From positions 1-35,844 of the forward strand of contig JAFIED010000195.1 in assembly GCA_020832805.1 (NCBI GenBank): DNA of 35,844 nucleotides, written 5' to 3'. Origin of the DNA: Pararhodobacter sp. GTDB taxonomy: Bacteria; Pseudomonadota; Alphaproteobacteria; Rhodobacterales; Rhodobacteraceae. Both the position numbers and the translations under genes were made by a program. Under the pieces are notes generated by a model. The model was not told where the DNA came from. It worked only from the letters and a program-made list of their open reading frames with translations, and searched no databases. Positions 1 through 8,052 of this stretch are shown in pieces. Within the stretch, counting starts at the first letter, position 1. Each line of letters opens with the position of its first letter.

Positions 1-134
1 TTAACATGGCGCGGATTGTGCCCTTATCCACTCTTCCATGCCTAACGCAGATACCCAGCATGGGAACAATCATGGGCCTGGATGGCTGAATTTCAAAATT
101 TTCGATTGTAATTCAGATGTTTATAGAAATATTT

Positions 135-224
135 TGGCGGAGAGAGCGGGATTCGAACCCGCGAGACGGTTTCCCGCCTACACGCTTTCCAGGCGTGCGC
201 CTTCGACCACTCGGCCACCTCTCC
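135..224 (-). tRNA. tRNA-Ser (anticodon GGA)
   Basis: Read on the minus strand the segment begins GGAGAGGTGGCCGAGTGG and ends in an encoded CCA. The acceptor stem pairs (one G-U), the anticodon loop CTGGAAA carries anticodon GGA, and the T-arm has GGTTCGAATCC. The long variable arm typical of class II tRNAs lies between the anticodon and T arms (GGCGGGAAACCGTC region). It decodes UCC/UCU serine codons. Confidence 0.97.
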
Positions 225-234
225 GTAAGCGTCT

Positions 235-262
235 CTTATCGTGAATGCGGACGAACACGCAA
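235..262 (-). promoter_or_regulatory. Candidate sigma-70 promoter of tRNA-Ser
   Basis: On the minus strand TTGCGT (262-257) and GATAAG (240-235) are separated by 16 bases, and the -10-like box ends about 10 bases before the first base of the tRNA. This spacing fits a short-leader tRNA promoter. The match to consensus is partial, so the call is tentative. Confidence 0.35.
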
Positions 263-321
263 GCCATCTCCTGACGACGATTTGCGATTGCAGCGTATTG
301 AGCAGGAGCATGAACCCCCAG

Positions 322-360
322 ACAAAAGATTGGCTGCGCGTCCGGAGGGGACACGCAGCC
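322..360 (-). terminator. Rho-independent terminator of the sugar dehydrogenase gene
   Basis: On the minus strand GGCTGCG (360-354) pairs with CGCAGCC (338-332), with further TCC/GGA pairing inside. The hairpin is followed by AATCTTTTG (331-323). It lies 22 bases after the stop of the minus-strand gene at 383. Confidence 0.7.
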
Positions 361-382
361 ACAGTTAATACTGGAAGAACGG

Positions 383-1516
383 TTATTCCGGCATCAGCCG
401 CATCAGCGGCACGTCCTCACCATCGGCCAGCACATAGATGTAGCCGTCATCGGGCCCGATAGTCACGTCGCGGATGCGATGCTCTTCCCCGTCGAGCAGG
501 CGGCTCACTTCGGTCAGCCCGTCACCTTCCTCGGCCCACAGGCCGACATACTGGTGAAACAGATTGCCGATCAACACATGGCCCTGCCAGTCGGCAAAGG
601 CGTCACCGGTATAGAACGTCATCCCCGACGGCGGGTTATGCGCCTCGCGCCCCGGTGGCCAGTGGTGGATCGGCGCGATGAAACCATCACCTTCCTGGTG
701 CGGCTGGGCGAAGACCTCGCCATCGCTGTAGGTCACACCGAAGGACGCGAGTGGCCAGCCGAAATTGCCCCCGCGTTCGACGATATTCACCTCATCGCCC
801 CCGGCCTCGCCATGCTCGGCCAGCCAGATCGCTCCGGTATCAGGGTGCACGGTCATTGCCTGGATGTTGCGGTGACCGTAGGACCAGATCGCACCGGCGG
901 CATCGTCATCTTCGACAAACGGGTTGTCCTCGGGGATCGCGCCATCCAGCGTCAGGCGGATCACGGCCCCGTTCTCGCTGCTCAGGTCCTGGCTGATGTG
1001 ATCTTCCGAGAAATCCTTGCTGCCCCGGTCGCCGAAGCCCGCATACAGGAACCCGTCATGGAACACGATGCGAGAGCCGAAATGTGCGCCGCTGTCGATG
1101 CCGGGGCTGACCTGATGCAGGATCTCCAGATCGCTCAGCGCGCCCGCGTCGCGGTCCAGTTGCGCACGGCCCACATGGGTGGTGGTGCCCCCATCGAATG
1201 AATCGACCCATGTCATGTAGACAAAGCCTGTCTCATCAAAATCGGGACCGATGGCGACATCCAGCAGCCCGCCCTGGCCGTCGCTGACCACGTCGGGCGC
1301 GCCGTCCAGTTCCGTGATACCACTTTCTTCATCCCATAGCACGACACCGCCCCCGCGCAGGGTGATGATGACATCGCCATGGTCGGGCAGGAACGCCATG
1401 CCCCAAGGCCGGTCCAGCCCCTCGGCCACCGTTTCGACTTGATAGCCACTCGCTGTCGCGGGCAGCGCAAGTGCAAGCGCCGCCGCCGATGACAAAAGCA
1501 ATGGTGTAATCCTCAT
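383..1516 (-). CDS. Secreted PQQ-dependent glucose/sorbosone dehydrogenase-type beta-propeller
   Basis: The 377-residue protein starts with a signal peptide (MRITPLLLSSAAALALALPATAS, cleavage near residue 22), so it should act in the periplasm. The mature part looks like the GSDH/YliI (Asd) soluble aldose sugar dehydrogenase family: an early LDRPWGMAFLPD segment, repeated blade strands, HFGSRIVFHDGFLYAGFGDRG in the middle, then SYGHRNIQAM, EHGEAGGDEVN and PPGREAHNPPSG motifs. Family members oxidise sugars with pyrroloquinoline quinone, passing electrons to the respiratory chain; substrate and cofactor use here are inferred. The start at 1516 is supported by GGAGG six bases upstream. It stands alone, with its own terminator, divergent from ffh. 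Confidence 0.88.
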   Translation of the reverse strand: MRITPLLLSSAAALALALPATASGYQVETVAEGLDRPWGMAFLPDHGDVIITLRGGGVVLWDEESGITELDGAPDVVSDGQGGLLDVAIGPDFDETGFVYMTWVDSFDGGTTTHVGRAQLDRDAGALSDLEILHQVSPGIDSGAHFGSRIVFHDGFLYAGFGDRGSKDFSEDHISQDLSSENGAVIRLTLDGAIPEDNPFVEDDDAAGAIWSYGHRNIQAMTVHPDTGAIWLAEHGEAGGDEVNIVERGGNFGWPLASFGVTYSDGEVFAQPHQEGDGFIAPIHHWPPGREAHNPPSGMTFYTGDAFADWQGHVLIGNLFHQYVGLWAEEGDGLTEVSRLLDGEEHRIRDVTIGPDDGYIYVLADGEDVPLMRLMPE

Positions 1517-1669
1517 GGCAACCTCCAGTTCTTGATTTGCGCCCGGTATCGGGCAGGCGTGTAGGGGCCAGCTGGGGCGTTCCTCAAATACCTCAACTCA
1601 CAAAGCCGCCACACGTTCCATGGCCGCGCTTGACTCAGCATCCTCGCGGGCGTAACAGGGGTGCGTTAT

Positions 1670-1775
1670 CCGGAAGTGTACCGCTTCCGGTCCCTGTGCA
1701 TTTGCAGGGATCGTCACCCGCCAGCGCGTTGCGCCCGTGGGTGCAATTCGGGTTGTGGCCCAGCAGGTTGTGCTG
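1670..1775 (+). promoter_or_regulatory. Structured leader in front of ffh (three hairpins)
   Basis: Three short inverted repeats stand in a row in the 278-base gap before ffh: CCGGAAG (1670-1676) with CTTCCGG (1684-1690); TCCCTG (1691-1696) with CAGGGA (1705-1710); CAGCA (1761-1765) with TGCTG (1771-1775). None is followed by a T-run, so they do not look like terminators. A leader role in ffh expression is inference; the conserved GGTCAGG...GGAAGGAAGCAGCC core of a 4.5S SRP RNA is not present. Confidence 0.4.
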
Positions 1776-1794
1776 TCGGTCTAGGAGTGCGCGC

Positions 1795-3291
1795 ATGTTC
1801 GAGAACCTCTCTGAACGCTTGTCCGGGGTCTTTGACCGGCTGACGAAACAGGGTGCGCTATCGGAAGAAGATGTGCGTGCGGCACTGCGCGAAGTGCGTG
1901 TGGCCCTGCTGGAAGCCGATGTCTCGCTGCCCGTGACGCGCGATTTCGTCAAGCGTGTTCAGAAACAGGCAACGGGCGCCGCCGTCACCAAATCCGTGAC
2001 GCCCGGTCAGCAAGTCGTCAAGATCGTCCATGACGAGCTGATCGCGATGCTGGAGGGCGAGGGCGATCCCGGCGCGCTGAAGATCGACAACCCGCCCGCG
2101 CCGGTGCTGATGGTCGGCCTGCAAGGCTCAGGCAAGACCACCACCACCGCGAAACTCGCCCGCCGCCTGACCGAGCGCGAGGGCAAGCGCGTGCTGATGG
2201 CCTCGCTTGACACCAATCGCCCGGCGGCAATGGAACAGCTTGCGATCCTCGGAACCCAGATCGGAGTGGACACGCTGCCCATCGTCAAGGGCCAGTCGGC
2301 GGTCGATATCGCCAAGCGCGCGAAACAGCAGGCCACACTCGGCGGCTATGATGTCTTCCTGCTCGACACGGCGGGGCGGCTGCATATCGACGACGTCCTG
2401 ATGGACGAAGTGCAGGCTGTTCGCGATGTGGCCAACCCGCGCGAGACGCTGCTGGTTGTCGATGGCCTGACCGGGCAGGACGCCGTGAATGTCGCGGCCG
2501 AATTCGATGGCAAGGTGGGTGTCACCGGCGTTGTGCTGACGCGGATGGATGGCGACGGGCGTGGCGGTGCGGCGCTCTCGATGCGCGCGGTCACAGGCAA
2601 ACCCATCCGCTTCGTGGGTCTGGGCGAAAAGACTGACGCGCTCGAGGCGTTCGACCCCAAGCGCGTCGCCGGCCGCATCCTTGGCATGGGCGATATCGTG
2701 GCCCTGGTCGAGAAGGCGCAGGAAGTGCTCGAGGTCGAACAGGCCGAACGCATGATGAAGCGCTGCAAGAACGGTCAGTTCAACATGAACGACCTGAAGA
2801 TGCAGCTTGAACAGATGATGAAGATGGGCGGCATGCAATCGGTCATGGGCATGATGCCGGGCATGGGCAAGATGTCGAAACAGGCCGAGGCCGCGGGCTT
2901 TGACGATCGCATGCTGAAACGCCAGATCGCGCTGATCCAGTCGATGACCAGGGCCGAGCGCGCCCGGCCGGAACTGCTGCAGGCCAGCCGCAAGAAACGC
3001 ATTGCCGCCGGCGCCGGCCTGGAAGTGTCGGAGCTGAACAAGCTGCTGAAGATGCAGCGCCAGATGGCCGATGTGATGAAGAAGATGGGCAAGGGCGGCA
3101 TGCTGAAACAGGCCATGCGCCAGATGTTCGGCAAGGGAGGCCCGCATCCCAGCCAGATGACGCCAGAGGCAATGCAGGCGGCCGCCCAGCAGATGCAGGG
3201 GCGCGGCGGCATGCCGGGGATGCCCGGTATGGGGGGGGGCATGGGCCTGCCGGGCGGGCTTTCGGGCCTGGGGCTGGGACGGAAGAAATGA
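1795..3291 (+). CDS. ffh: Signal recognition particle GTPase Ffh
   Basis: This 498-residue protein is the SRP54 homologue that binds signal sequences of nascent membrane proteins and hands the ribosome to FtsY. Domains in order: N-domain helices (1-90), G-domain with P-loop GLQGSGKTT (108-116), DTAGR (about 190-194) and a TRMDGD nucleotide motif (249-254; an Arg in place of the usual Lys), and a methionine-rich M-domain (about 330-498) that holds SRP RNA and signal peptides. It ends in a Gly/Met-Pro-rich tail (GMPGMPGMGGGMG) coded partly by a run of nine G at 3231-3239. The ATG at 1795 is chosen because MFENLSERLSGVF is the usual start of the family and AGGAG lies upstream; the frame is open further upstream, but that part has no resemblance. 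Its stop overlaps the next start (ATGA). Confidence 0.97.
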   Translation: MFENLSERLSGVFDRLTKQGALSEEDVRAALREVRVALLEADVSLPVTRDFVKRVQKQATGAAVTKSVTPGQQVVKIVHDELIAMLEGEGDPGALKIDNPPAPVLMVGLQGSGKTTTTAKLARRLTEREGKRVLMASLDTNRPAAMEQLAILGTQIGVDTLPIVKGQSAVDIAKRAKQQATLGGYDVFLLDTAGRLHIDDVLMDEVQAVRDVANPRETLLVVDGLTGQDAVNVAAEFDGKVGVTGVVLTRMDGDGRGGAALSMRAVTGKPIRFVGLGEKTDALEAFDPKRVAGRILGMGDIVALVEKAQEVLEVEQAERMMKRCKNGQFNMNDLKMQLEQMMKMGGMQSVMGMMPGMGKMSKQAEAAGFDDRMLKRQIALIQSMTRAERARPELLQASRKKRIAAGAGLEVSELNKLLKMQRQMADVMKKMGKGGMLKQAMRQMFGKGGPHPSQMTPEAMQAAAQQMQGRGGMPGMPGMGGGMGLPGGLSGLGLGRKK

Positions 3292-3863
3292 GCATCGCCC
3301 CCGCCCATGCTGCGGTGCATGCCCTGCCTGCCGTGCCGGTATTGACAACGGCGCGGCTGACCCTGCGCGGCCCGCAGGCGCGGGACCTTGATGCGATGGC
3401 CGCCTTCTATCAGAGCGACCGCTCGGCCTTTGTGGGCGGGCCGTGCGGCCGGTTCGATGCCTGGACGCGCCTGCTGGGCGGGCTGGGGCATTGGGCGTTG
3501 CGTGGTTTTGGCTGGTGGTCCGTCGAGTGCCGCGAAACCGGCGCGATGGCCGGGCGCGTGGGGATTGGCCTGCACGAGGGCTGGGACGAGCCGGAACTGG
3601 GCTGGCACATATATGACGGGTTCGAAGGGCGCGGTTATGCGCATGAGGCCGCGCTGGCCGCCCGGCGCTTTGCCGCCCGCACCTGGGGCATTGTCGCGCC
3701 GATCTCCTATGTCTTGGCCGAGAATGCCCGCTCTCGCGCCCTGGCCGAGAGGCTGGGCGCCGTGATCGAGCGCGAGGGGGAAGTGGTGGGCCAGCCCTGC
3801 CTGGTCTATCGGCACCCGGTCGACGACGCGGGCGCGAATGACGGCAAGGAGGTCTCGGTATGA
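3288..3863 (+). CDS. GNAT-family N-acetyltransferase (RimJ/RimL-like)
   Basis: The 191-residue protein has the RimJ/RimL-type GNAT layout: TARLTLRGPQARDLDAMAAF at the N-terminus, a central strand pair around GWWSVECRETG, the GWHIYDGFEGRGYAHEA acetyl-CoA loop (V/I-x-x-x-x-G-R-G-x-A pattern) and NARSRALAERLGA in the last third. Such enzymes acetylate protein N-termini or small amines with acetyl-CoA; the substrate cannot be told. It is translationally coupled to ffh (ATGA overlap at 3288-3291) and to the chorismate mutase gene (ATGA at 3860-3863), so the three are almost certainly co-transcribed. Confidence 0.9.
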   Translation: MSIAPAHAAVHALPAVPVLTTARLTLRGPQARDLDAMAAFYQSDRSAFVGGPCGRFDAWTRLLGGLGHWALRGFGWWSVECRETGAMAGRVGIGLHEGWDEPELGWHIYDGFEGRGYAHEAALAARRFAARTWGIVAPISYVLAENARSRALAERLGAVIEREGEVVGQPCLVYRHPVDDAGANDGKEVSV

Positions 3864-4156
3864 GCGATGCCGCCGAACGCGCCGCAGAATTGCTGCGCGA
3901 GCACCGCGAATCGATTGATCGGCTGGATGCCATTCTGGTCTACACGCTGGGCGAGCGGTTCAAGCACACGCAGGCGGTGGGCAAGCTGAAGGCGCAGCAC
4001 GCGCTGCCCCCCTCTGACCCCGCGCGCGAGGCGCGGCAGATCGAACGTCTGGAATGGCTGGCCAAGGAAGCCGACCTGGACCCCGAATTCGCCCGAAAGT
4101 TCCTGGCCTTCATCATTTCCGAGGTGATCCGTCACCACGAGAAACTGCAAGGCTGA
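3860..4156 (+). CDS. Chorismate mutase, AroQ class
   Basis: This 98-residue all-helical protein matches the monofunctional AroQ fold: a first helix [23 protein letters not shown] with the active-site Arg, then [12 protein letters not shown] with the active-site Lys, and two C-terminal helices. It converts chorismate to prephenate, the branch step to Phe and Tyr. The length fits stand-alone AroQ enzymes, and no dehydratase or dehydrogenase domain is attached. It starts inside the stop of the GNAT gene (ATGA). Confidence 0.92.
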   Translation: MSDAAERAAELLREHRESIDRLDAILVYTLGERFKHTQAVGKLKAQHALPPSDPAREARQIERLEWLAKEADLDPEFARKFLAFIISEVIRHHEKLQG

Positions 4157-4165
4157 AATCCGAAC

Positions 4166-4190
4166 AGACCGCCTTTGCATGGGGCGGTCT
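4166..4190 (+). other. Perfect 8-bp hairpin between chorismate mutase and rpsP
   Basis: AGACCGCC (4166-4173) pairs with GGCGGTCT (4183-4190) around a 9-base loop. No T-run follows, so it is a weak terminator at best. It ends 28 bases before the rpsP start and may act as an attenuator or processing site; this role is inferred. Confidence 0.45.
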
Positions 4191-4218
4191 TCAAAGCCAT
4201 CGAAACAGGAGAAAACCC

Positions 4219-4572
4219 ATGGCTACCAAGATCAGACTCGCCCGTGGCGGTTCCAAGAAGCGCCCGCATTACGCCATTGTCGTTGCCGACAGCCGCATGC
4301 CCCGTGACGGTCGCTTTCTGGAAAAGCTGGGCACCTACAACCCGCTGCTGGCCAAGGACAGCGAAGAGCGCGTGAAGATGAACATGGAGCGTGTGCAGCA
4401 CTGGCTTGATCAGGGTGCGCAGCCGACCGACCGGATTCAGCGTTTTCTGGAAGCTGCTGGCGTGCGCCAGAAAGTCGAGCGCAGCAACCCCAACAAGGCG
4501 AAGCCGGGCAAGAAGGCCGTGGCCCGCGCGAAAGAGCGTGCAGAAAAAGCTGACGCGGCTGCTGCCGAGTAA
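4219..4572 (+). CDS. rpsP: 30S ribosomal protein S16
   Basis: This 117-residue protein starts [18 protein letters not shown] and continues with [15 protein letters not shown] and [21 protein letters not shown], the S16 signature. The Lys/Ala-rich tail after residue 85 ([22 protein letters not shown]) is the extension common in alphaproteobacteria. The start at 4219 follows AGGAGA; an in-frame ATG at 4054 lies inside the upstream gene and is not used. It opens the rpsP-rimM-trmD ribosome-assembly cluster. Confidence 0.98.
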   Translation: MATKIRLARGGSKKRPHYAIVVADSRMPRDGRFLEKLGTYNPLLAKDSEERVKMNMERVQHWLDQGAQPTDRIQRFLEAAGVRQKVERSNPNKAKPGKKAVARAKERAEKADAAAAE

Positions 4573-4591
4573 CGACTTTACGGTGCACTGT

Positions 4592-4611
4592 GGGGGCATC
4601 CTGCCCCCTTT
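4592..4611 (+). terminator. Terminator or attenuator after rpsP
   Basis: GGGGGCA (4592-4598) pairs perfectly with TGCCCCC (4602-4608) around a 3-base loop and is followed by TTTG. The T-run is short, so read-through into rimM is likely; this would give more S16 than RimM/TrmD, as is known for the E. coli operon. Confidence 0.6.
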
Positions 4612-4678
4612 GTGGCATCTTTGACGGGCGCCTGCGGGTGTCTGTTGCGGCCAGACCGGCGGTTGATTCGGGGTCCTG

Positions 4679-5182
4679 ATGGGCGATGAACTGATCTGCG
4701 TAGGGGCGATTGCCGGTGCCTTTGGGGTGCGCGGCGAGGTGCGGCTGAAAAGCTTTTGCGCCGAACCGCGTGACATTGCCCGCTATGGCCCCCTTCTGAC
4801 TGCGGATGGTGCCCGCCAGTTTACGGTCACGCTTGGAAAACCCATCCCGAACGGGTTTTCTGCGCGGCTGGGCGGGATCGACAGCCGCGAGGCAGCCGAG
4901 GCTTTGCGCGGTGTGCGTCTGCATGCGCATCGCGCCATGCTGCCAGCCTTGCCCGATGACGAGTACTATCACGCCGATCTGGTGGGGCTGGAGGTGCGCG
5001 ATACAGGTGGCGCCGTGCTTGGCCGCGTGTCAGCGGTCATGAACCACGGTGCCGGTGACCTGCTCGAGGTTCGGCGGCACGGCGCAGAGGCAGTCTTGCT
5101 GCCCTTTACGCGGGCGGTTGTGCCCACAGTCGATCTGGCGGCAGGCCGCGTCGTGGCTGACCCGCCAGAGGGGTTGTTCTGA
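4679..5182 (+). CDS. rimM: Ribosome maturation factor RimM
   Basis: The 167-residue protein has an N-terminal barrel starting [21 protein letters not shown] (family motif G-x-x-x-x-x-x-G-x-x-G-E-V-R) and a PRC-barrel half with [25 protein letters not shown] and [15 protein letters not shown]. It binds S19 and helps mature the head of the 30S subunit. The length fits the family. Its stop overlaps the following small reading frame (TGATG). Confidence 0.96.
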   Translation: MGDELICVGAIAGAFGVRGEVRLKSFCAEPRDIARYGPLLTADGARQFTVTLGKPIPNGFSARLGGIDSREAAEALRGVRLHAHRAMLPALPDDEYYHADLVGLEVRDTGGAVLGRVSAVMNHGAGDLLEVRRHGAEAVLLPFTRAVVPTVDLAAGRVVADPPEGLF

Positions 5183-5394
5183 TGGCCTTGCTGCGTTGGC
5201 TCCCTCGCGCGTGGCAGGACCCGGCCGCCGGCGCGCATCGGCAGGCGGCCCAGGCCCGGCTGGCAGGGCAGTGCCGCGTTGCCGCGAACGAATGCGCTGA
5301 CTGGGGCGGGGCAGACGCCGCCCCGCAGACGGGGCGGGCGGTGCCCTGCACCAGTGATCAGCGCGCCCGGGCACCCATCGGGCAAGACCGATGA
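5182..5394 (+). CDS. Small hypothetical protein between rimM and trmD
   Basis: The 70-residue frame begins within the rimM stop (TGATG at 5180-5184) and ends overlapping the trmD start by four bases (ATGA). Both junctions have the form of translational coupling, which argues that it is read. The product starts [11 protein letters not shown] and is rich in Ala, Arg and Gln with three Cys; I recognise no family. It may be a genuine small gene or merely a coupling frame that carries ribosomes from rimM to trmD. Confidence 0.45.
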   Translation: MALLRWLPRAWQDPAAGAHRQAAQARLAGQCRVAANECADWGGADAAPQTGRAVPCTSDQRARAPIGQDR

Positions 5395-6251
5395 GTGCGG
5401 GCGAAAACACCCCGCATGCGCCGAAGGCCCCGGGTGGTCAGGATGCCGCGCCGCCGCGCCGTTCGCACGGGCGCCTGAAACCCAGTGTCTCGATGGCGCC
5501 ACGCAACCTGATGGACGGTCCGCCGCGGCTGATCGGTGCCTGGTGCGCGCGCATCATCACCCTGTTTCCTGACGCCTTTCCCGGTGTGCTGGGCCAGTCA
5601 TTGACCGGGCGCGCGCTGGATCAGGGCCTGTGGGCACTGGAACCCATCGACCTGCGCCCTTTTGGCGAAGGCAAGCACCGCAATGTTGACGACACGCCGG
5701 CGGGCGGGGGGGCCGGTATGGTGCTGCGCGCCGATGTCATCGCAAGGGCGCTGGCCGTGGCGCAGGCCGATGCACCCGGCGCAGACCGCTGGCCGCTGGT
5801 CTATCTTTCGCCGCGTGGCCGGCCGTTTGATCAGGCGATGGCGCGGCGCTTTGCCGGATGCGAGGGCATCACGCTGGTCTGTGGCCGGTTCGAGGGGCTG
5901 GACGAGCGCGCGATTACGCATTTCGGCATGGAAGAGGTCAGCCTGGGCGATTTCGTTCTGACCGGCGGCGAAATCGCAGCGCAGGCCGTGATCGACGCCA
6001 CTGTCCGCCTTATTCCCGGCGTGTTGGGCAACGCGCAATCGACCGAGGAAGAGTCCTTTTCCGCGGGTCTACTGGAGCATCCGCAATACACCCGCCCTGC
6101 GGTCTGGCAGGGCCAGGCGATTCCCGAGGTGCTGCTTTCAGGCAACCACGCCGCCATTGCCCGTTGGCGCCGTGAACAGGCCGAGGCCCTGACCCGCGCT
6201 CGCCGGCCTGATTTATGGGCGGAATACTGCGCCCGGCGTGGGGACAACTGA
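5391..6251 (+). CDS. trmD: tRNA (guanine(37)-N1)-methyltransferase TrmD
   Basis: The 286-residue protein methylates G37 next to the anticodon with S-adenosylmethionine, preventing frameshifting. The SPOUT core starts near residue 53 (ARIITLFPDAFPGVLGQSLTG) and includes GEGKHRNVDDTPAGGGAGMV, YLSPRGRPFDQ, LVCGRFEGLDER and GDFVLTGGE, the parts of the trefoil-knot SAM site and the G37-binding loop. About 50 extra residues lie in front (HGRLKPSVSMAPRNLMDGPPR), an extension I know from Rhodobacteraceae TrmD proteins. The start at 5391 overlaps the preceding small gene; an internal start at 5493 (MAPRNLMDG) is possible. Confidence 0.95.
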   Translation: MSAGENTPHAPKAPGGQDAAPPRRSHGRLKPSVSMAPRNLMDGPPRLIGAWCARIITLFPDAFPGVLGQSLTGRALDQGLWALEPIDLRPFGEGKHRNVDDTPAGGGAGMVLRADVIARALAVAQADAPGADRWPLVYLSPRGRPFDQAMARRFAGCEGITLVCGRFEGLDERAITHFGMEEVSLGDFVLTGGEIAAQAVIDATVRLIPGVLGNAQSTEEESFSAGLLEHPQYTRPAVWQGQAIPEVLLSGNHAAIARWRREQAEALTRARRPDLWAEYCARRGDN

Positions 6252-6304
6252 CACCCCGGTGCAGTGGGATTTGACGCATGGGCATGTTGCGGTAATCTGG
6301 CGCA

Positions 6305-6958
6305 ATGACGGCAGGACCGGAACCCGCTCTGGCAGAAATCGCAGAAGCCACGCTGCGCGGCTCTGGCATGGATTCGATCGGCCTGTACCGGCTGGATGAC
6401 CGGGGCCGAATGGAGGGCGTTATCCTGGGCATGCCCGATGCGTTTGTCCGTGCCTATGAAACGCAGGGCATGCCCATCGACCCGGTGCTGTCTCGTGTTC
6501 GGCAGACCGGCGCGCCGACCTCTACTCTGGTGACCCTGGGCAGGCGCTGGACATCGTGCCATCTGTATCAGCGAGTCTCGGGCCGCTTCGGGTTGACGGG
6601 GTTTGCCACCTTTCCGCTTTATGACGAAGATCGCTTGACCGGCATGCTGTATCTGGGCGCGATGAATGGGGCAAACGCGCAGCGGCTGGATCATGAGGGG
6701 CTGTGCGCCATGACCCCGCATGCAATTCGCGTGGCCACGCGCTTGCTGCGCCTGCCCGCGCCCGTGCCCGCCCTTTCCCCCCGCCAGGCCCAGGTGGCGG
6801 CGCTGGCGGGGCAGGGGCTGACCAATGGCCAGATCGCACAGGCCCTGGGCACCGGCGAGGCTGCGGTGCACAAGCACATGAAGGCGCTGCACCGTGTCTT
6901 TGGTACGCATACACGTGCCGCGCTGGCAGCGGCCTGGCTGTCGGCCCGGCACCACTGA
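6305..6958 (+). CDS. LuxR-family transcriptional regulator
   Basis: The 217-residue protein has an N-terminal sensory domain (about 15-145; GMDSIGLYRLDD, FGLTGFATFPLYDEDRLTGML) resembling the autoinducer/GAF-like domain of LuxR proteins, and a C-terminal helix-turn-helix with ALSPRQAQVAALAGQGLTNG and QIAQALGTGEAAVHKHMKAL. The sensor lacks clear acyl-homoserine-lactone Trp/Tyr signatures, so its ligand is unknown. It lies just upstream of the nitrilase gene on the same strand (107-base gap) and is its most likely regulator (inference). No LuxI gene is in the window. Confidence 0.85.
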   Translation: MTAGPEPALAEIAEATLRGSGMDSIGLYRLDDRGRMEGVILGMPDAFVRAYETQGMPIDPVLSRVRQTGAPTSTLVTLGRRWTSCHLYQRVSGRFGLTGFATFPLYDEDRLTGMLYLGAMNGANAQRLDHEGLCAMTPHAIRVATRLLRLPAPVPALSPRQAQVAALAGQGLTNGQIAQALGTGEAAVHKHMKALHRVFGTHTRAALAAAWLSARHH

Positions 6959-7065
6959 TCCGTTTTCTGGCGGCCCTGGCAGGGGGTCCCTGATCGGGGA
7001 CTGCCGCAGCAGGGCTCGCCTGCGTTAGGCTTTCCCCCTGCAACGACAACCGACAGGAGGAACGC

Positions 7066-8052
7066 ATGACAAAGGTCGCCGCCGTACAGGCCGCCCCCGT
7101 CTGGATGGACGCAAAGGGCACATTGGACAAGACCATCGCCATCATCGAAGATGCAGGCCGCCAGGACATCCAGCTTCTGGCCTTTGGCGAGGTCTGGCTG
7201 CCCGGCTATCCCTTCACCATCTGGCTGCAGCCGCCGATGGTGGCCATGGAGATCGTGATGGCCCATCGTGCCAATGCGATCACCGTTGACGGGCCGGAAA
7301 TGAAAGCCGTGGGCGAGGCCGCCAAACGCGCCGGCACCTGGGTAATGCTGGGCTTTGCCGAGCGAGACCGGGGCAGCATCTATTGCGCCCAGGCCCTGCT
7401 GGATGACCGCGGGCAGGTGGTGATGACCCGGCGCAAGCTGCGCCCCACGCATATGGAGCGCACCGTCTGGGGCGAGGGGGCGGTGACCGATTTCAAGGTC
7501 GTCGATACCCCCTTCGGCAAGGTCGGCGGGTTGAACTGCTGGGAGAACATCCAGCCGCTGAACCGGCAGGGCATGTACCAGCTGGGCGAGCAGATCCATG
7601 TTGCCAGTTGGCCCTCCTTCGGGATGTTTCAGGGGGTGCGCAGCGCCTTCTGCCTGTCGGCGCAGGCCAATCTGAACGAAAGTGCCAGCTATGCCCTGCA
7701 GGGCGGGTGCTTCGTGCTGGCCGCGAATTCGATCATCGACGAGGCCTCGCTGGACCGGATCACCCTGGGCAACCCCGATCTGCGCGCGCTGGTCGGCCCC
7801 GGTGGCGGGGCGGCGGCGGTATTCGCGCCCGATGGCTACCGCATGACCGAGCCGCTGGACCCGATGACCGACGGGCTGGCCGTGGCCGAGATCGACCTGG
7901 CCATGATCGAGGGCGCCAAGGTCTTTGCCGACCCGGCCGGGCATTACTTTCGCCCCGATATCGCCCGCCATGTGCTGGAGGGCGTTGCCGGTCCGGCCAT
8001 GCCGGCGGAGCCCGCGCAGCCGGCAAAGACAGGCAAGGAGGTCGCCGAATGA
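7066..8052 (+). CDS. Nitrilase (branch 1 carbon-nitrogen hydrolase)
   Basis: This 328-residue protein carries the full Glu-Lys-Cys triad of the nitrilase superfamily: E42 in LAFGEVWLPGYP, K124 in RRKLRPTHMER and C158 in GLNCWENIQPL. THMERTVWGEG and CWENIQPL are typical of true nitrilases, which turn R-CN into the acid and ammonia, rather than of amidases. Aliphatic nitriles are plausible substrates, but cyanide-hydrolysing relatives cannot be excluded. AGGAGG precedes the start at 7066. The stop overlaps the next gene (ATGA), so nitrilase and PNPOx-like protein form a two-gene unit below a LuxR regulator. Confidence 0.92.
   Translation: MTKVAAVQAAPVWMDAKGTLDKTIAIIEDAGRQDIQLLAFGEVWLPGYPFTIWLQPPMVAMEIVMAHRANAITVDGPEMKAVGEAAKRAGTWVMLGFAERDRGSIYCAQALLDDRGQVVMTRRKLRPTHMERTVWGEGAVTDFKVVDTPFGKVGGLNCWENIQPLNRQGMYQLGEQIHVASWPSFGMFQGVRSAFCLSAQANLNESASYALQGGCFVLAANSIIDEASLDRITLGNPDLRALVGPGGGAAAVFAPDGYRMTEPLDPMTDGLAVAEIDLAMIEGAKVFADPAGHYFRPDIARHVLEGVAGPAMPAEPAQPAKTGKEVAE

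Noticed and set aside
1537-1794. N-terminal extension of Ffh
   Set aside because: The open frame continues upstream of 1795, but the family starts at MFENLSERL, and the extension is the structured leader.
1640-1794. 4.5S SRP RNA gene in front of ffh
   Set aside because: The hairpins lack the conserved GGTCAGG...GGAAGGAAGCAGCC core.
3228-3240. Run of nine G in ffh as a phase-variation switch
   Set aside because: It codes Gly residues in the dispensable tail, the frame is intact, and switching an essential gene here is implausible; it may only be a spot for sequencing slips.
2128-3933. 601-codon minus-strand frame opposite ffh and the acetyltransferase gene
   Set aside because: Composition is Arg/Pro/His-rich without motifs, and the opposite strand codes Ffh and a GNAT enzyme with full family motifs.
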